Shown here: piece after piece, positions 52,490 to 59,658 of the stretch
Layout: the number at the start of each line of letters is the position of its first letter
How positions within the stretch are numbered: the stretch's first letter is position 1
Assembly (NCBI RefSeq): GCF_014198245.1
Contig: NZ_JACIHE010000001.1
Location: 372,001-436,000, forward strand
DNA length: 64,000 nucleotides
Origin: Bradyrhizobium sp. cir1
Lineage (GTDB): Bacteria > Pseudomonadota > Alphaproteobacteria > Rhizobiales > Xanthobacteraceae
Direction: 5' to 3'
Notes under the pieces: generated by a model
Databases searched by the model: none
Told to the model about the DNA's origin: nothing
What the model saw: the letters and a program-made list of their open reading frames with translations, nothing else
Position numbers and translations under genes: made by a program

Positions 52490-53725
52490 TCAATGGCCGC
52501 CGCTCAGCACGAGCGTCTGGATCGGCAGCAACAGCGCCTGGATCCGCAGCAGCAGCGCGTGCACGAGGCCGACGCCGTCCACGACGTGCAGCGCGATCTT
52601 CCGGCTGGTCGGCGTATCCTTGGCCGAGATTTCCTCGTGGTTGCTGGTGTAGGCATTGACGATGCAGCTGCTACCAGGCGTGACTCCCTCGAGCCCTCCC
52701 TTGTAGAGCGGCTCCATGAATACAAGGATCGTGCCCGGACGAACGGCATTCTGCGCTTCCAGCAATTGCTCTCCGGACCGGAACTGCCCGGCTGCGATGT
52801 AGTCCTGCACGGTCGTGATCAGCATCGGGATGATCACCCACGGCTTGGATACGCAGGTCGCCTCCGCCACCATGCCGGTCTTCATCACCTGCGCCTCGAT
52901 CTGGCCGAAGCCGGCCTGGAGAAGCTTGCGGCCGGCCTCTTCCGGAATCAGGACGCCCGCCGGGCGCATCATCTGGTTGACGACGTCGCCGGGACGAACC
53001 ACGAACTGTTCGACCCGCCCGTCGACACCGGCGCGCACGAACGTCTTGTCGAGATCGACCTGGGCCTGGTCGAGCGCGGCCTCAGCGCTGGATTTCTGCG
53101 CCGGCAGCAGCGTGGAAATCTGCAAGGATGCGGATTGCTTCGCGGCGTTCGCGGCATCGACACCGGCCTGGCGCTGATCGACCAGGACCTGGAGCTTCTC
53201 GATGTCGCGCTGTGGAACGATGCCGGGGTTGCGGCGCTGGAGCTCGCTCTTGACCTCGAGCTCGTCCTTGGCCTGCTGGTAGTTGGCTTTCGCCTCCGCG
53301 ATCTGTGCCTCGGCCTTGACGACGTCGGCCTGCGCCGCCTGCATCGCGGCATCGACCTCGGCAACCTTGCGCTTGGTAGTCTCGAACGCAGCCTGCTGCT
53401 TGGAGCTGTCGAGCGTGAACAGAACATCGCCCTTCTTCACCGGTGCGCTGAAGCCGACCTTGACCTCGGCAACACGGCCAGAGCTTTCGGGCAGGATCGG
53501 CACGGTTCGGAAGTACAGCGTCGCCGACTGCGTTGACGGGTGAAAATAGAAGATCATCGTGATCAACGAGACCGTCAGCATCAGGCAGCTCGTAATGCCC
53601 CAGCGCAGCTCGTACCAGACCGAGAAGAAGGTGATCTCCTTGCCGAAGCGCTTGCCCTGGCGGTAGCGGCGGTAGAGGTAGTCCGGCAAGATCGTCACCA
53701 GGGAACAGATCAGGAGCTCAAGCAT
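52490..53725 (-). CDS. HlyD-family membrane fusion protein (YiaV-like)
   Basis: This 411-residue periplasmic adaptor is anchored by an N-terminal helix (GITSCLMLTVSLITMIFYF). A lipoyl half-motif (GRVAEVKVGFSAPVKKGDVLF) is followed by a long coiled-coil hairpin (~115-200, AEVDAAMQAAQADVVKAEAQ) and the second lipoyl half DKTFVRAGVDGRVEQFVVRPG. The C-terminus is unusual, with IALHVVDGVGLVHALLLRIQ ending in a hydrophobic stretch. AAGGAGC precedes ATG 53725. It overlaps the upstream DUF3302-like gene by 8 bases. No ABC or RND inner-membrane pump is adjacent. Confidence 0.85.
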   Translation of the reverse strand: MLELLICSLVTILPDYLYRRYRQGKRFGKEITFFSVWYELRWGITSCLMLTVSLITMIFYFHPSTQSATLYFRTVPILPESSGRVAEVKVGFSAPVKKGDVLFTLDSSKQQAAFETTKRKVAEVDAAMQAAQADVVKAEAQIAEAKANYQQAKDELEVKSELQRRNPGIVPQRDIEKLQVLVDQRQAGVDAANAAKQSASLQISTLLPAQKSSAEAALDQAQVDLDKTFVRAGVDGRVEQFVVRPGDVVNQMMRPAGVLIPEEAGRKLLQAGFGQIEAQVMKTGMVAEATCVSKPWVIIPMLITTVQDYIAAGQFRSGEQLLEAQNAVRPGTILVFMEPLYKGGLEGVTPGSSCIVNAYTSNHEEISAKDTPTSRKIALHVVDGVGLVHALLLRIQALLLPIQTLVLSGGH

Positions 53726-54173
53726 GGCTGTGCTCCTTTTCCTTGGCGGGGCCCGCCTTGTCCGGTGGCGGCTGTACGACGCCATCCCCCGCTTGTGCCG
53801 GGCCTGCATACACCTCACCCTCTCCCGGCGTGGCGTCGGCAATCTTTTCGACGGAATCGGCAATGCTGCGCAGCGGCGTTCCAAAATCCGGGATATCGAT
53901 CATCGCCAGCAGCAGGCCCGCGATCCAAAAAATGTGCATGTGGGTGAACAACGAGATCAGGCCGAGCACCGCAACGAATTCGAACTGCAGCTTCTGCGAT
54001 TTGTGCGCCATCCGCTCCGGCAGGCTGTGCAGCTTCCAATAGAGCGTGCCGACCCAGAGGATTGTGCCGATCAGGAAGACGCCCATCACCACCATCAGCG
54101 TATCGGTCCCGCTTCCAGGCGCGAGATAGAACGGCAGATGGTGCGGAGCCATCGGATGAAGCTGGTCGCTCAA
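53718..54173 (-). CDS. Small membrane protein, DUF3302/YiaW-like
   Basis: This 151-residue protein has two or three transmembrane segments (DTLMVVMGVFLIGTILWVGT; LGLISLFTHMHIFWIAGLLL) and a Pro/Lys-rich cytoplasmic tail. The segment GLISLFTHMHIFWIAG parallels the conserved GWxSLFTLHxxW motif of DUF3302. In enterobacteria yiaW (DUF3302) and yiaV (HlyD family) form a pair, and the same pairing occurs here with an 8-base overlap. ATG 54173 lies about 70 bases from the centre of an FNR/FixK box. Confidence 0.7.
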   Translation of the reverse strand: MSDQLHPMAPHHLPFYLAPGSGTDTLMVVMGVFLIGTILWVGTLYWKLHSLPERMAHKSQKLQFEFVAVLGLISLFTHMHIFWIAGLLLAMIDIPDFGTPLRSIADSVEKIADATPGEGEVYAGPAQAGDGVVQPPPDKAGPAKEKEHSHA

Positions 54174-54236
54174 ACGTCTCTCCCGGTCAGCGAACGTGCA
54201 CTTTCGGCACTGTGTTCAGCTACCTTCCCAATTTGC

Positions 54237-54250
54237 TTGATTTGAATCAA
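54237..54250. promoter_or_regulatory. FNR/FixK box in the divergent region at 54.2 kb
   Basis: TTGATTTGAATCAA is a perfect TTGAT-N4-ATCAA site, extended by C and G. Its centre (54243.5) is 70 bases from the minus-strand start at 54173 and 71 bases from the plus-strand start at 54315, so it could control both directions. Confidence 0.85.
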
Positions 54251-54314
54251 GGGAACACCCGCGGCCGGACCTAGCGTTCCCTAAAGCTTTGCACAATCAA
54301 AGGGAGCCGCTGCC

Positions 54315-54770
54315 ATGCCTGGTCTCGACGATCTCATTCCCAGTGCCACGCAGATCCGCAAAGAGGCCGCGCTCAAGGAGGCGGAGAAGGCGGAAGAGTA
54401 TGTCCGCCTCGCGGCGGCGGCCGAGGCCGAGAAGCGGGCCCTGATCGAGCGACTGAGCAAGCCGTCCGGCAAGACCGAGGAGGAGAAGATCAAGCTCGCC
54501 TCGACGATTATCCAGCGTGCGGTGCGAAACGGGCTCACCGAGGTCATGGTCTATCGTTTCCCGAACACGCTCTGCACCGACAAGGGACGCGCCATCAACC
54601 AGATGGAAAAGGGCTGGGAAAATACGCTGACCGGCATCCCAAAGGAGATATTTCAGCTCTGGACCGACTATCTGAAGCCGCGCGGCTATCGCATCGCCTA
54701 TCAGATCATCGATTTTCCGGGCGGCGTGCCCGGCGACATCGGCGTGACCATTTCATGGGGCGACGACTAG
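54315..54770 (+). CDS. Soluble protein of unknown function, 151 residues
   Basis: ATG 54315 has GGGAGCC upstream. Residues ~1-60 form a charged helix (RKEAALKEAEKAEEYVRLAA), probably a coiled coil. The rest is alpha/beta with GLTEVMVYRFPNTLCTDKGR, LTGIPKEIFQLWTDYLKPRG and a C-terminal GVTISWGDD. No signal peptide. I do not recognise the family. It is downstream of the shared FNR/FixK box and 96 bases ahead of ppk2, so it may be part of the same oxygen/energy response. Confidence 0.65.
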   Translation: MPGLDDLIPSATQIRKEAALKEAEKAEEYVRLAAAAEAEKRALIERLSKPSGKTEEEKIKLASTIIQRAVRNGLTEVMVYRFPNTLCTDKGRAINQMEKGWENTLTGIPKEIFQLWTDYLKPRGYRIAYQIIDFPGGVPGDIGVTISWGDD

Positions 54771-54866
54771 CGCCCGGAGCATAACGTGTTGAGCGGCTGA
54801 TAGCGCAACCGCGAACTGATAAAACATTCGATTGTTGCTTCTGGCCATGCACGAGGAGCGCTCCAA

Positions 54867-55700
54867 TTGGCGAAAGATGGGCAAAAGAAGCGTCAGTCAG
54901 CCGAAGCAACCAACGCCTCCGGCAAGATGAAGCGCAAGGAATTCGAGAAGGAACTCGCGAAGCTCCAAGTCGAACTAGTTCGCCTGCAGACTTGGGTCAA
55001 AGCCAAGGGTGCGCGCATCATCGTGGTTTTCGAGGGCCGCGACACGGCGGGCAAGGGCGGCGTGATCAGCCGTATTACCGCCCGCACGAGCCCGCGGGTC
55101 TACCGGCACGTGGCATTGCCCGTCCCGTCCGACCGTGAGAAGACGCAAGTCTACGTCCAGCGCTACATTGCGCATTTCCCGGCGGCAGGTGAGATCATCC
55201 TGTTCGACCGCTCATGGTACAATCGCGCTGGTGTAGAGCATGTAATGGGCTTCGTCAGCGACGAGGAGTACGAGCGCTTCCTGGCGCTCGCTCCTGCAGT
55301 CGAACGGGAGATGATCGTCAAAACCGGAATCATCCTGCGGAAGTACTTTCTCGATGTCAGCCAGGACGAACAGCGGCGCCGCTTCGAGGCCAGGATCAAT
55401 GACCCGGTCAAGCATTGGAAACTGAGCCCGATGGATACAGAATCGGTTTGGCGTTGGTGGGACTACACGGCGGCCTACCAGCGCATGATCGAGGCCACGC
55501 ACACGCCAGAGACGCCATGGTACATCGTGCCAGCCGACGACAAGCGCCGCGCCCGGCTGAACCTGATCCGGCATCTGATCGACAGCATACCCTATAAAAA
55601 GGTCGACATAGACCTACCGAAGATCCCCAAGCCGCAGGCGCGGCCCAAAGGCGCTACCGAAGATCTGGGCGCAGGCGAGCCGATCCCCAGCCGTTACTGA
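54867..55700 (+). CDS. ppk2: Polyphosphate kinase 2
   Basis: This 277-residue enzyme uses polyphosphate to phosphorylate ADP or GDP. Walker A is in VVFEGRDTAGKGGVI, Walker B in ILFDRSWYNRAGVE, and the family's LRKYFLDVSQDEQRRRF, DPVKHWKLSPMD and ADDKRRARLNLIRHLI are complete, so this is a full one-domain PPK2 (class I). The TTG start at 54867 follows GAGGAG by 9 bases. A decayed second copy of its C-terminal part lies just downstream. Confidence 0.93.
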   Translation: MAKDGQKKRQSAEATNASGKMKRKEFEKELAKLQVELVRLQTWVKAKGARIIVVFEGRDTAGKGGVISRITARTSPRVYRHVALPVPSDREKTQVYVQRYIAHFPAAGEIILFDRSWYNRAGVEHVMGFVSDEEYERFLALAPAVEREMIVKTGIILRKYFLDVSQDEQRRRFEARINDPVKHWKLSPMDTESVWRWWDYTAAYQRMIEATHTPETPWYIVPADDKRRARLNLIRHLIDSIPYKKVDIDLPKIPKPQARPKGATEDLGAGEPIPSRY

Positions 55701-55787
55701 GGAAGCCAGCACGCGCTAGAGCCTTCTCCGGCGCCCAGCGCGCGAAACGCCTTGGCGCAGGGATGGAGGAGCAGGGAACGCCGTTTC

Positions 55788-56101
55788 ATGGCGCGCATCG
55801 AGGATCCGCTGTGGCAGTGGAAGCTGAGCCCGATGGACACCGAGTCGTTCGGGCGCTGGTATGATTATTCGCGTGCGCGCGACATGATGTTCGAGGCGAC
55901 TGACACCATACGCCGTGGCGGCTGATCCGCTCCGACGACAAGCGGCGCGCGCGGCTCAACGCAATCTCGCACATCCTGAGAACGATCCCGTACAAGAAGG
56001 TCAAGCGGGAGAAGGTCAAGCTGCCGCCGCGGTCGCACAAGGGACGCTACGACGACCAGGCAAGCCTGCGCGGGCGGAAGTTCGTCGAAGAACGGTACTG
56101 A
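55788..56101 (+). pseudogene. Truncated, frameshifted second PPK2 copy
   Basis: From ATG 55788 the frame reads MARIEDPLWQWKLSPMDTES, closely matching the intact PPK2 (residues ~180-200). It continues to ...DMMFEATDT, then meets a stop. After a frame change the rest resumes as PWRLIRSDDKRRARLN and runs to RGRKFVEERY, ending at TGA 56099-56101. It lacks the N-terminal ~170 residues with both Walker motifs. It could come from a duplication of the neighbour or of another PPK2, since the C-terminal tail differs. Confidence 0.85.
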
Positions 56102-56109
56102 AATGTGAA

Positions 56110-56133
56110 ACGGGCTGCGGTGACGCAGCCCGT
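56110..56133 (-). terminator. Hairpin terminator for the 56158 gene
   Basis: ACGGGCTGC and GCAGCCCGT form a perfect 9-base stem with a 6-base loop. Read on the minus strand it comes 25 bases after the paralog B stop and is followed by TTTCACATTT, a weak T-rich tract. It also lies just past the end of the PPK2 remnant on the other strand. Confidence 0.55.
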
Positions 56134-56157
56134 CTGCTATGAGCCCTGCTCCCGGAT

Positions 56158-56592
56158 CTATTTCAACCGTATCGTCACCCCGCCGACCGCGGCCGATACT
56201 TCGGCGCCGACCCTGGGTCCGCTGAGCTGAAGGATGACGCCATTGGCGTTCTGCAGCTGCACGGCACCTGCCCCTGCCGCAACGGCGCCGCCCGCTCCGC
56301 CCGCCGCATAGGAGCCTTCGATGGAGGCGGGACCCTTCAGATTGAGGGCGCGGCCGACGAACTTCGTCGTCGAGGCTCCAACCGTGAAGCCGACGCTCAT
56401 GCCGGAGACTGTGAAGGGATATTTCTTGCCCCTCAGGAGCAGCACGCCCTCCCCGCCGCCGACGCCGACGATGAACCCGCCCTTGGTAAAGACGACCGCG
56501 ACCTGGCCGGTCTCGGCACGCGAGGGCGTGCTGAAACCGGCAATGGCTGCGAGCGAGGCGACCAGGACGGCGCCGACGGTGAACTTTCTCAT
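56158..56592 (-). CDS. Small exported beta-rich protein, paralog B
   Basis: The 144-residue protein starts at ATG 56592 with GGAGGAAG about 10 bases upstream. The signal peptide is VGAVLVASLAAIAGFSTPSRA. The mature part contains FTKGGFIVGVGGGEGVLLLR, YPFTVSGMSVGFTVGAS, then FVGRALNLKGPASIEGSY and GVILQLSGPRVGAEVSA ending RLK. It aligns over its whole mature length with paralog A (46933). The family is unrecognised. It is co-directional with a 38-residue membrane protein and an FNR/FixK box. Confidence 0.8.
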   Translation of the reverse strand: MRKFTVGAVLVASLAAIAGFSTPSRAETGQVAVVFTKGGFIVGVGGGEGVLLLRGKKYPFTVSGMSVGFTVGASTTKFVGRALNLKGPASIEGSYAAGGAGGAVAAGAGAVQLQNANGVILQLSGPRVGAEVSAAVGGVTIRLK

Positions 56593-56606
56593 GACGTTTC
56601 TTCCTC

Positions 56607-56723
56607 CTATTGGGTCAGGATCATGGCGAAGGAGCCAAACACGGTAAGCAGGATGAGCAGCAGAGCGATTTCGACCGTACCGTCGCGTCGGATTGCGCCG
56701 GGTCGGCAATGCCTGGCTGTCAT
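56607..56723 (-). CDS. Small membrane protein, 38 residues
   Basis: ATG 56723 gives MTARHCRPGAIRRDGTVEIA, then a hydrophobic helix (LLLILLTVFGSFAMIL) to TAG 56607. Its stop codon is followed directly by the ribosome site of paralog B (TAGGAGG), implying a common mRNA. The FNR/FixK box at 56763 is centred 46 bases upstream of its ATG. The positively charged N-end predicts N-in orientation. Function unknown. Confidence 0.6.
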   Translation of the reverse strand: MTARHCRPGAIRRDGTVEIALLLILLTVFGSFAMILTQ

Positions 56724-56762
56724 CTACAAGACTGCATTGGGGCGCCTTGGCTCTCGCCAGGC

Positions 56763-56776
56763 TTGATCTGGATCAA
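56763..56776. promoter_or_regulatory. FNR/FixK box ahead of the paralog B operon
   Basis: TTGATCTGGATCAA is a perfect TTGAT-N4-ATCAA site within GC-TTGATCTGGATCAA-GC. Its centre is 46 bases upstream of ATG 56723. The end of the response-regulator gene (56923) is on the far side, so the box serves the 56723/56592 genes. Confidence 0.85.
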
Positions 56777-56922
56777 GCAAGGCGCTGACGCTCGAGCTCC
56801 TCGACTTGAACCTCCTGGCTCTCACGACCCCGGTGCCGCCGGGACAGTTCGCGTCCGTCCGCAGCGGCGCACCGACGAAGATGCTGGAGCCAGTATCTCG
56901 ACAAATGACCGGCATTTCCGCG

Positions 56923-57285
56923 CTATGGCGCGGCCGCACGCGTGACCGACTCGATCAATGATTGTGCGGTGAACGGCTTTGTCAGATAGGCGACGCAACC
57001 CGATGCAACCGCGGCAGTGCGGTTCACCGGGCTGTCATTGCCGGTAATGTAGATCACTGGCGCGGTGACGCCCTCCTCCGCCAGCTTGCGGCGCAGCTCG
57101 ACGCCGGACTTGCCGTCGAGATTGATGTCGAGGACGATGCAGATCGCCTCGTCGAAACCGCCGTGATCAAGCAAGGCCTCCGCGGAATCGAACAGCCTCA
57201 CATCGAATCCGTGCGCGCGCAGCAGCCTGTTCATGCTGACTCGCATGGATGGGTCGTCGTCGACAATGAAAACTGACCCGCGCAT
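56923..57285 (-). CDS. Stand-alone response-regulator receiver
   Basis: The 120-residue protein is a single receiver domain: acidic pocket VFIVDDDPSMRVS, phospho-Asp in IVLDINLDGKSG, Thr switch in VIYITGNDSP and Lys in YLTKPF. There is no output domain, so it could be a phosphate sink or a modulator for the kinase at 50075 or the FixJ-type regulator. ATG 57285 is chosen; the frame extends upstream without a better start. It follows the FixJ-type gene by 156 bases. Confidence 0.85.
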   Translation of the reverse strand: MRGSVFIVDDDPSMRVSMNRLLRAHGFDVRLFDSAEALLDHGGFDEAICIVLDINLDGKSGVELRRKLAEEGVTAPVIYITGNDSPVNRTAAVASGCVAYLTKPFTAQSLIESVTRAAAP

Positions 57286-57441
57286 CGGCAAGAAAGCGGC
57301 CTTTCGGACTCGGCATGACGGTGACGCGGCGACTGCAATCAGGACGTGCCGCAATCGCATGGCAGCACCGCGTCAACGCGCTTCATATTGTCCTTTGGGG
57401 CAGTGACACCGCGGGAACTGCATTCGAAACGACGGTGCAGC

Positions 57442-58068
57442 CTAGCGGCCGTTCGGATCCAGCATTCCAAGCCGCTCCGCGATCGAAACGAGCTCGGCAA
57501 GCGAATGAACCTGCATCTTCTCCATCACCTGGTGGCGATGCGCTTTCACGGTTCGCTCGGTCGTCCCGAGCTCGTAGGCGATTTGCTTGTTGATCTTGCC
57601 GCGGACGATGAGATCGAACACCTGCCGTTCGCGCTGCGTCAGCGTCGCAAGGTGCGCGCGAAATGCCTCGAGCCTGCCGCGATGGCTGCGCGCGGCATCT
57701 TGCCTCGCCAATGCACGCGCGATCGCATCGAGCAACAGCTCCGATGAAACCGGTTTGGTCAGGAAGTCTTCCGCTCCCGCCTTGATGGCCTGCACGGTCG
57801 TCGGCGTGTCGGCGTGACCCGTCAGGAATATGATCGGCAACGTCGAGCCCGCGGCGATCAGGCGACTTTGCAGTTCAGGGCCGCTCAAGCCCGGTATCCG
57901 CACGTCGAGCAGGATGCATCCCGGCTGCTCGTCGTCCAGCGCTGCGTTCAGGAAGTCCTGCGCCGATGCGTAAGTGACGACGTCATAACCGGCAAGCTTC
58001 AGCCGGCGCTCGATCGCCGTCCGGAACGATGCGTCGTCATCGACAACGTGGACAAGACCGGGCACCAT
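57442..58068 (-). CDS. FixJ-type response regulator (LuxR output)
   Basis: This 208-residue protein has an N-terminal receiver (VHVVDDDASFRTAIERRLKL; phospho-Asp in CILLDVRIPGLSG; LTGHADTPTTVQAIKAGAED; Lys in LTKPV). A LuxR-type HTH follows (LTQRERQVFDLIVRGKINKQ, then GTTERTVKAHRHQVMEKM). This is the FixJ/NodW/TtrR architecture. In rhizobia FixJ activates fixK genes; here a FixK-type gene starts 299 bases away on the opposite strand. Natural partners are the HELNQPL kinase at 50075 and the lone receiver at 56923. Confidence 0.9.
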   Translation of the reverse strand: MVPGLVHVVDDDASFRTAIERRLKLAGYDVVTYASAQDFLNAALDDEQPGCILLDVRIPGLSGPELQSRLIAAGSTLPIIFLTGHADTPTTVQAIKAGAEDFLTKPVSSELLLDAIARALARQDAARSHRGRLEAFRAHLATLTQRERQVFDLIVRGKINKQIAYELGTTERTVKAHRHQVMEKMQVHSLAELVSIAERLGMLDPNGR

Positions 58069-58213
58069 TTACCTCGCGTAAAATTCAATAAAGCAATCTT
58101 TAACCGAGGCCGCGTGGTTGCCAACGGTTCAAAAATCGAAACATTTGCTTCGCAACAAAATACTTTCCGGCTCCATCGAGGTCTTTCTCAGTCCGCGCAG
58201 CGATCGCCCCCGC

Positions 58214-58243
58214 TGTCCCTTGGGACATTGACCCTTGGGACAA
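58214..58243. promoter_or_regulatory. Two adjacent palindromes between FixJ- and FixK-type genes
   Basis: TGTCCCTTGGGACA (58214-58227) and TTGACCCTTGGGACAA (58228-58243) abut with no spacer and share CCCTTGGGACA. Each is a palindrome around TT (the second with one mismatch). They lie about 125 bases before the FixK-type start and 145 before the FixJ-type start. A dimer-of-dimers operator is likely; the second resembles a degenerate TTG-N10-CAA Crp/Fnr site, so autoregulation is possible. Confidence 0.55.
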
Positions 58244-58366
58244 TGGATTGAAATACCGCCTTAGTCGTAAATCAACCTCGACGGGAACGCGATTGCGCGG
58301 CGCATTTCCGGTGCGAGAGATTTTTGTCTCAAAGACCAATTCGGCGGCAAGCTGAGGAGCTGGCCC

Positions 58367-59050
58367 ATGTTCGTTCGCATCACCACCGATTCTGCGCTGC
58401 GCCCCAACTCCCTTCGCGACCTCGGCATGACCAGTGCTTCTAATGCGCTCGTCAGTTTAATCGAATTTTCCTACAAGAAAGGCGCCGAGATCTACGGCGA
58501 GAAAGAGCCCGCCGAATATGTCTACCAGGTCAAGTCTGGCGCGGTGCGGAGCTACAAGCTGTTGTCGGACGGCCGCAGGCAGATCGGCGCGTTTCACCTG
58601 ACCGGCGACATTTTCGGGCTGGAGAACGGAAACGAGCATCGTTTCACGGCCGAGGCGATCGTCGACACCACGGTTCGCCTGGTGCGGCGGCAGAGCCTCG
58701 AGCTGGTGGCCGAGAGCGATGCCATGGTTGCCAGAAATCTGCTCAGCATGACCACGAACAATCTCCAGCATGCGGAAGATCACATGCTGCTGCTCGGCCG
58801 CAAGACCTCGCTGGAGCGGGTCGCGGCTTTCCTGCTGGAAATGGACAAGAGGCTGACCGCTACGGGGGTCATCGCGCTGCCGATGTCGCGGCGCGATATC
58901 GCCGACTATCTCGGCCTGACGCTGGAAACCGTCTCTCGCGCCATTTCGCGGCTGCACGAGCTCGGCGTCCTCGGCTTCATCGGCAACACCCAGCGCCAGA
59001 TCGTGCTCCTGGACCGGAACCAGCTCGCGAGCCTCGATCTTCAGCCCTGA
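58367..59050 (+). CDS. Crp/Fnr-family regulator, FixK type
   Basis: This 227-residue regulator has a cyclic-nucleotide-binding-like barrel (GAEIYGEKEPAEYVYQVKSG, RQIGAFHLTGDIFGLENG), a dimer helix and a C-terminal HTH (MSRRDIADYLGLTLETVSRA). The recognition helix ETVSR matches FNR's DNA-contacting E..SR, which reads TTGAT half-sites. It has no cysteine cluster at the N-terminus (first 30 residues lack Cys), so it cannot carry an FNR Fe-S cluster and is FixK-like. GAGGAG precedes ATG 58367. It is the obvious candidate to bind the four boxes nearby. Confidence 0.92.
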   Translation: MFVRITTDSALRPNSLRDLGMTSASNALVSLIEFSYKKGAEIYGEKEPAEYVYQVKSGAVRSYKLLSDGRRQIGAFHLTGDIFGLENGNEHRFTAEAIVDTTVRLVRRQSLELVAESDAMVARNLLSMTTNNLQHAEDHMLLLGRKTSLERVAAFLLEMDKRLTATGVIALPMSRRDIADYLGLTLETVSRAISRLHELGVLGFIGNTQRQIVLLDRNQLASLDLQP

Positions 59051-59063
59051 GCGACGCAGGGCT
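59043..59063 (+). terminator. Hairpin at the end of the FixK-type gene
   Basis: AGCCCTG and CAGGGCT form a perfect 7-base stem with loop AGCGACG, overlapping the stop codon. There is no T run after it, as is common in high-GC relatives, so termination is plausible but not certain. Confidence 0.35.
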
Positions 59064-59112
59064 CTACCGAACCGCGCGCGAGCAGAGCGGCAGGAACTGC
59101 ACGCTCAGCAAT

Positions 59113-59568
59113 TCAGGCATTGTTCCCGCCACGGAGCCGTTCGTTCGCTTCACGATTTTCGATCGTCTTGCGCAGGACCTCAAACAGGATGGCTGCCGAC
59201 CAGCCGGAAAGCAGGATGCCGTTCATGGCCGTCAACGGGCCGATCAGCCGCCATTCGGGCACCGGCGTGATGTCGCCATAGCCGAGCGTGGTGTAGTTCA
59301 CGAAGACGAAATACAGCAGGTCGCTCCCCGCCGGTGCCGCCTGGACGAACCAGTATGTGCAGACCCAGACCAGGACCTCCAGGGTGTGCGCGACGCTCAG
59401 CGCTGCGGCCGTTGCGACCATCACCCCCATCAAGTGCAGTCGTGGCCCCTTGGTGACGAGCTTCAAGCTGGCCGTTCGCGCGATCGATACGGCACCGACG
59501 GTCGCCAGCGCGTGCATCCCGATATTGATCGCGCTGACCAGCGCGCTGACAAGGACTTGAAGCAGCAT
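59113..59568 (-). CDS. Two-helix potassium-channel-like protein
   Basis: This 151-residue membrane protein has the pore signature NYTTLGYGDITPV (TxGYGD selectivity filter). N-terminal helices (LVSALVSAINIGMHALATVG; VMVATAAALSVAHTLEVLVW) and a last helix (GILLSGWSAAILFEVLRKTI) flank it. It has no cytoplasmic regulatory domain. ATG 59568 has AAGAAGG upstream and is preferred to TTG 59598. Such channels may adjust membrane potential. It follows the AI-2E-family gene by 90 bases on the same strand. Confidence 0.85.
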   Translation of the reverse strand: MLLQVLVSALVSAINIGMHALATVGAVSIARTASLKLVTKGPRLHLMGVMVATAAALSVAHTLEVLVWVCTYWFVQAAPAGSDLLYFVFVNYTTLGYGDITPVPEWRLIGPLTAMNGILLSGWSAAILFEVLRKTIENREANERLRGGNNA

Positions 59569-59658
59569 CAGGACCGACCTTCTTGCCTTTCGTGCCAATC
59601 TCGGCGCGACGGAAACCGTTCAACAACAGCGCCAGGGACTGCCCCTGCGACCCTGAAC

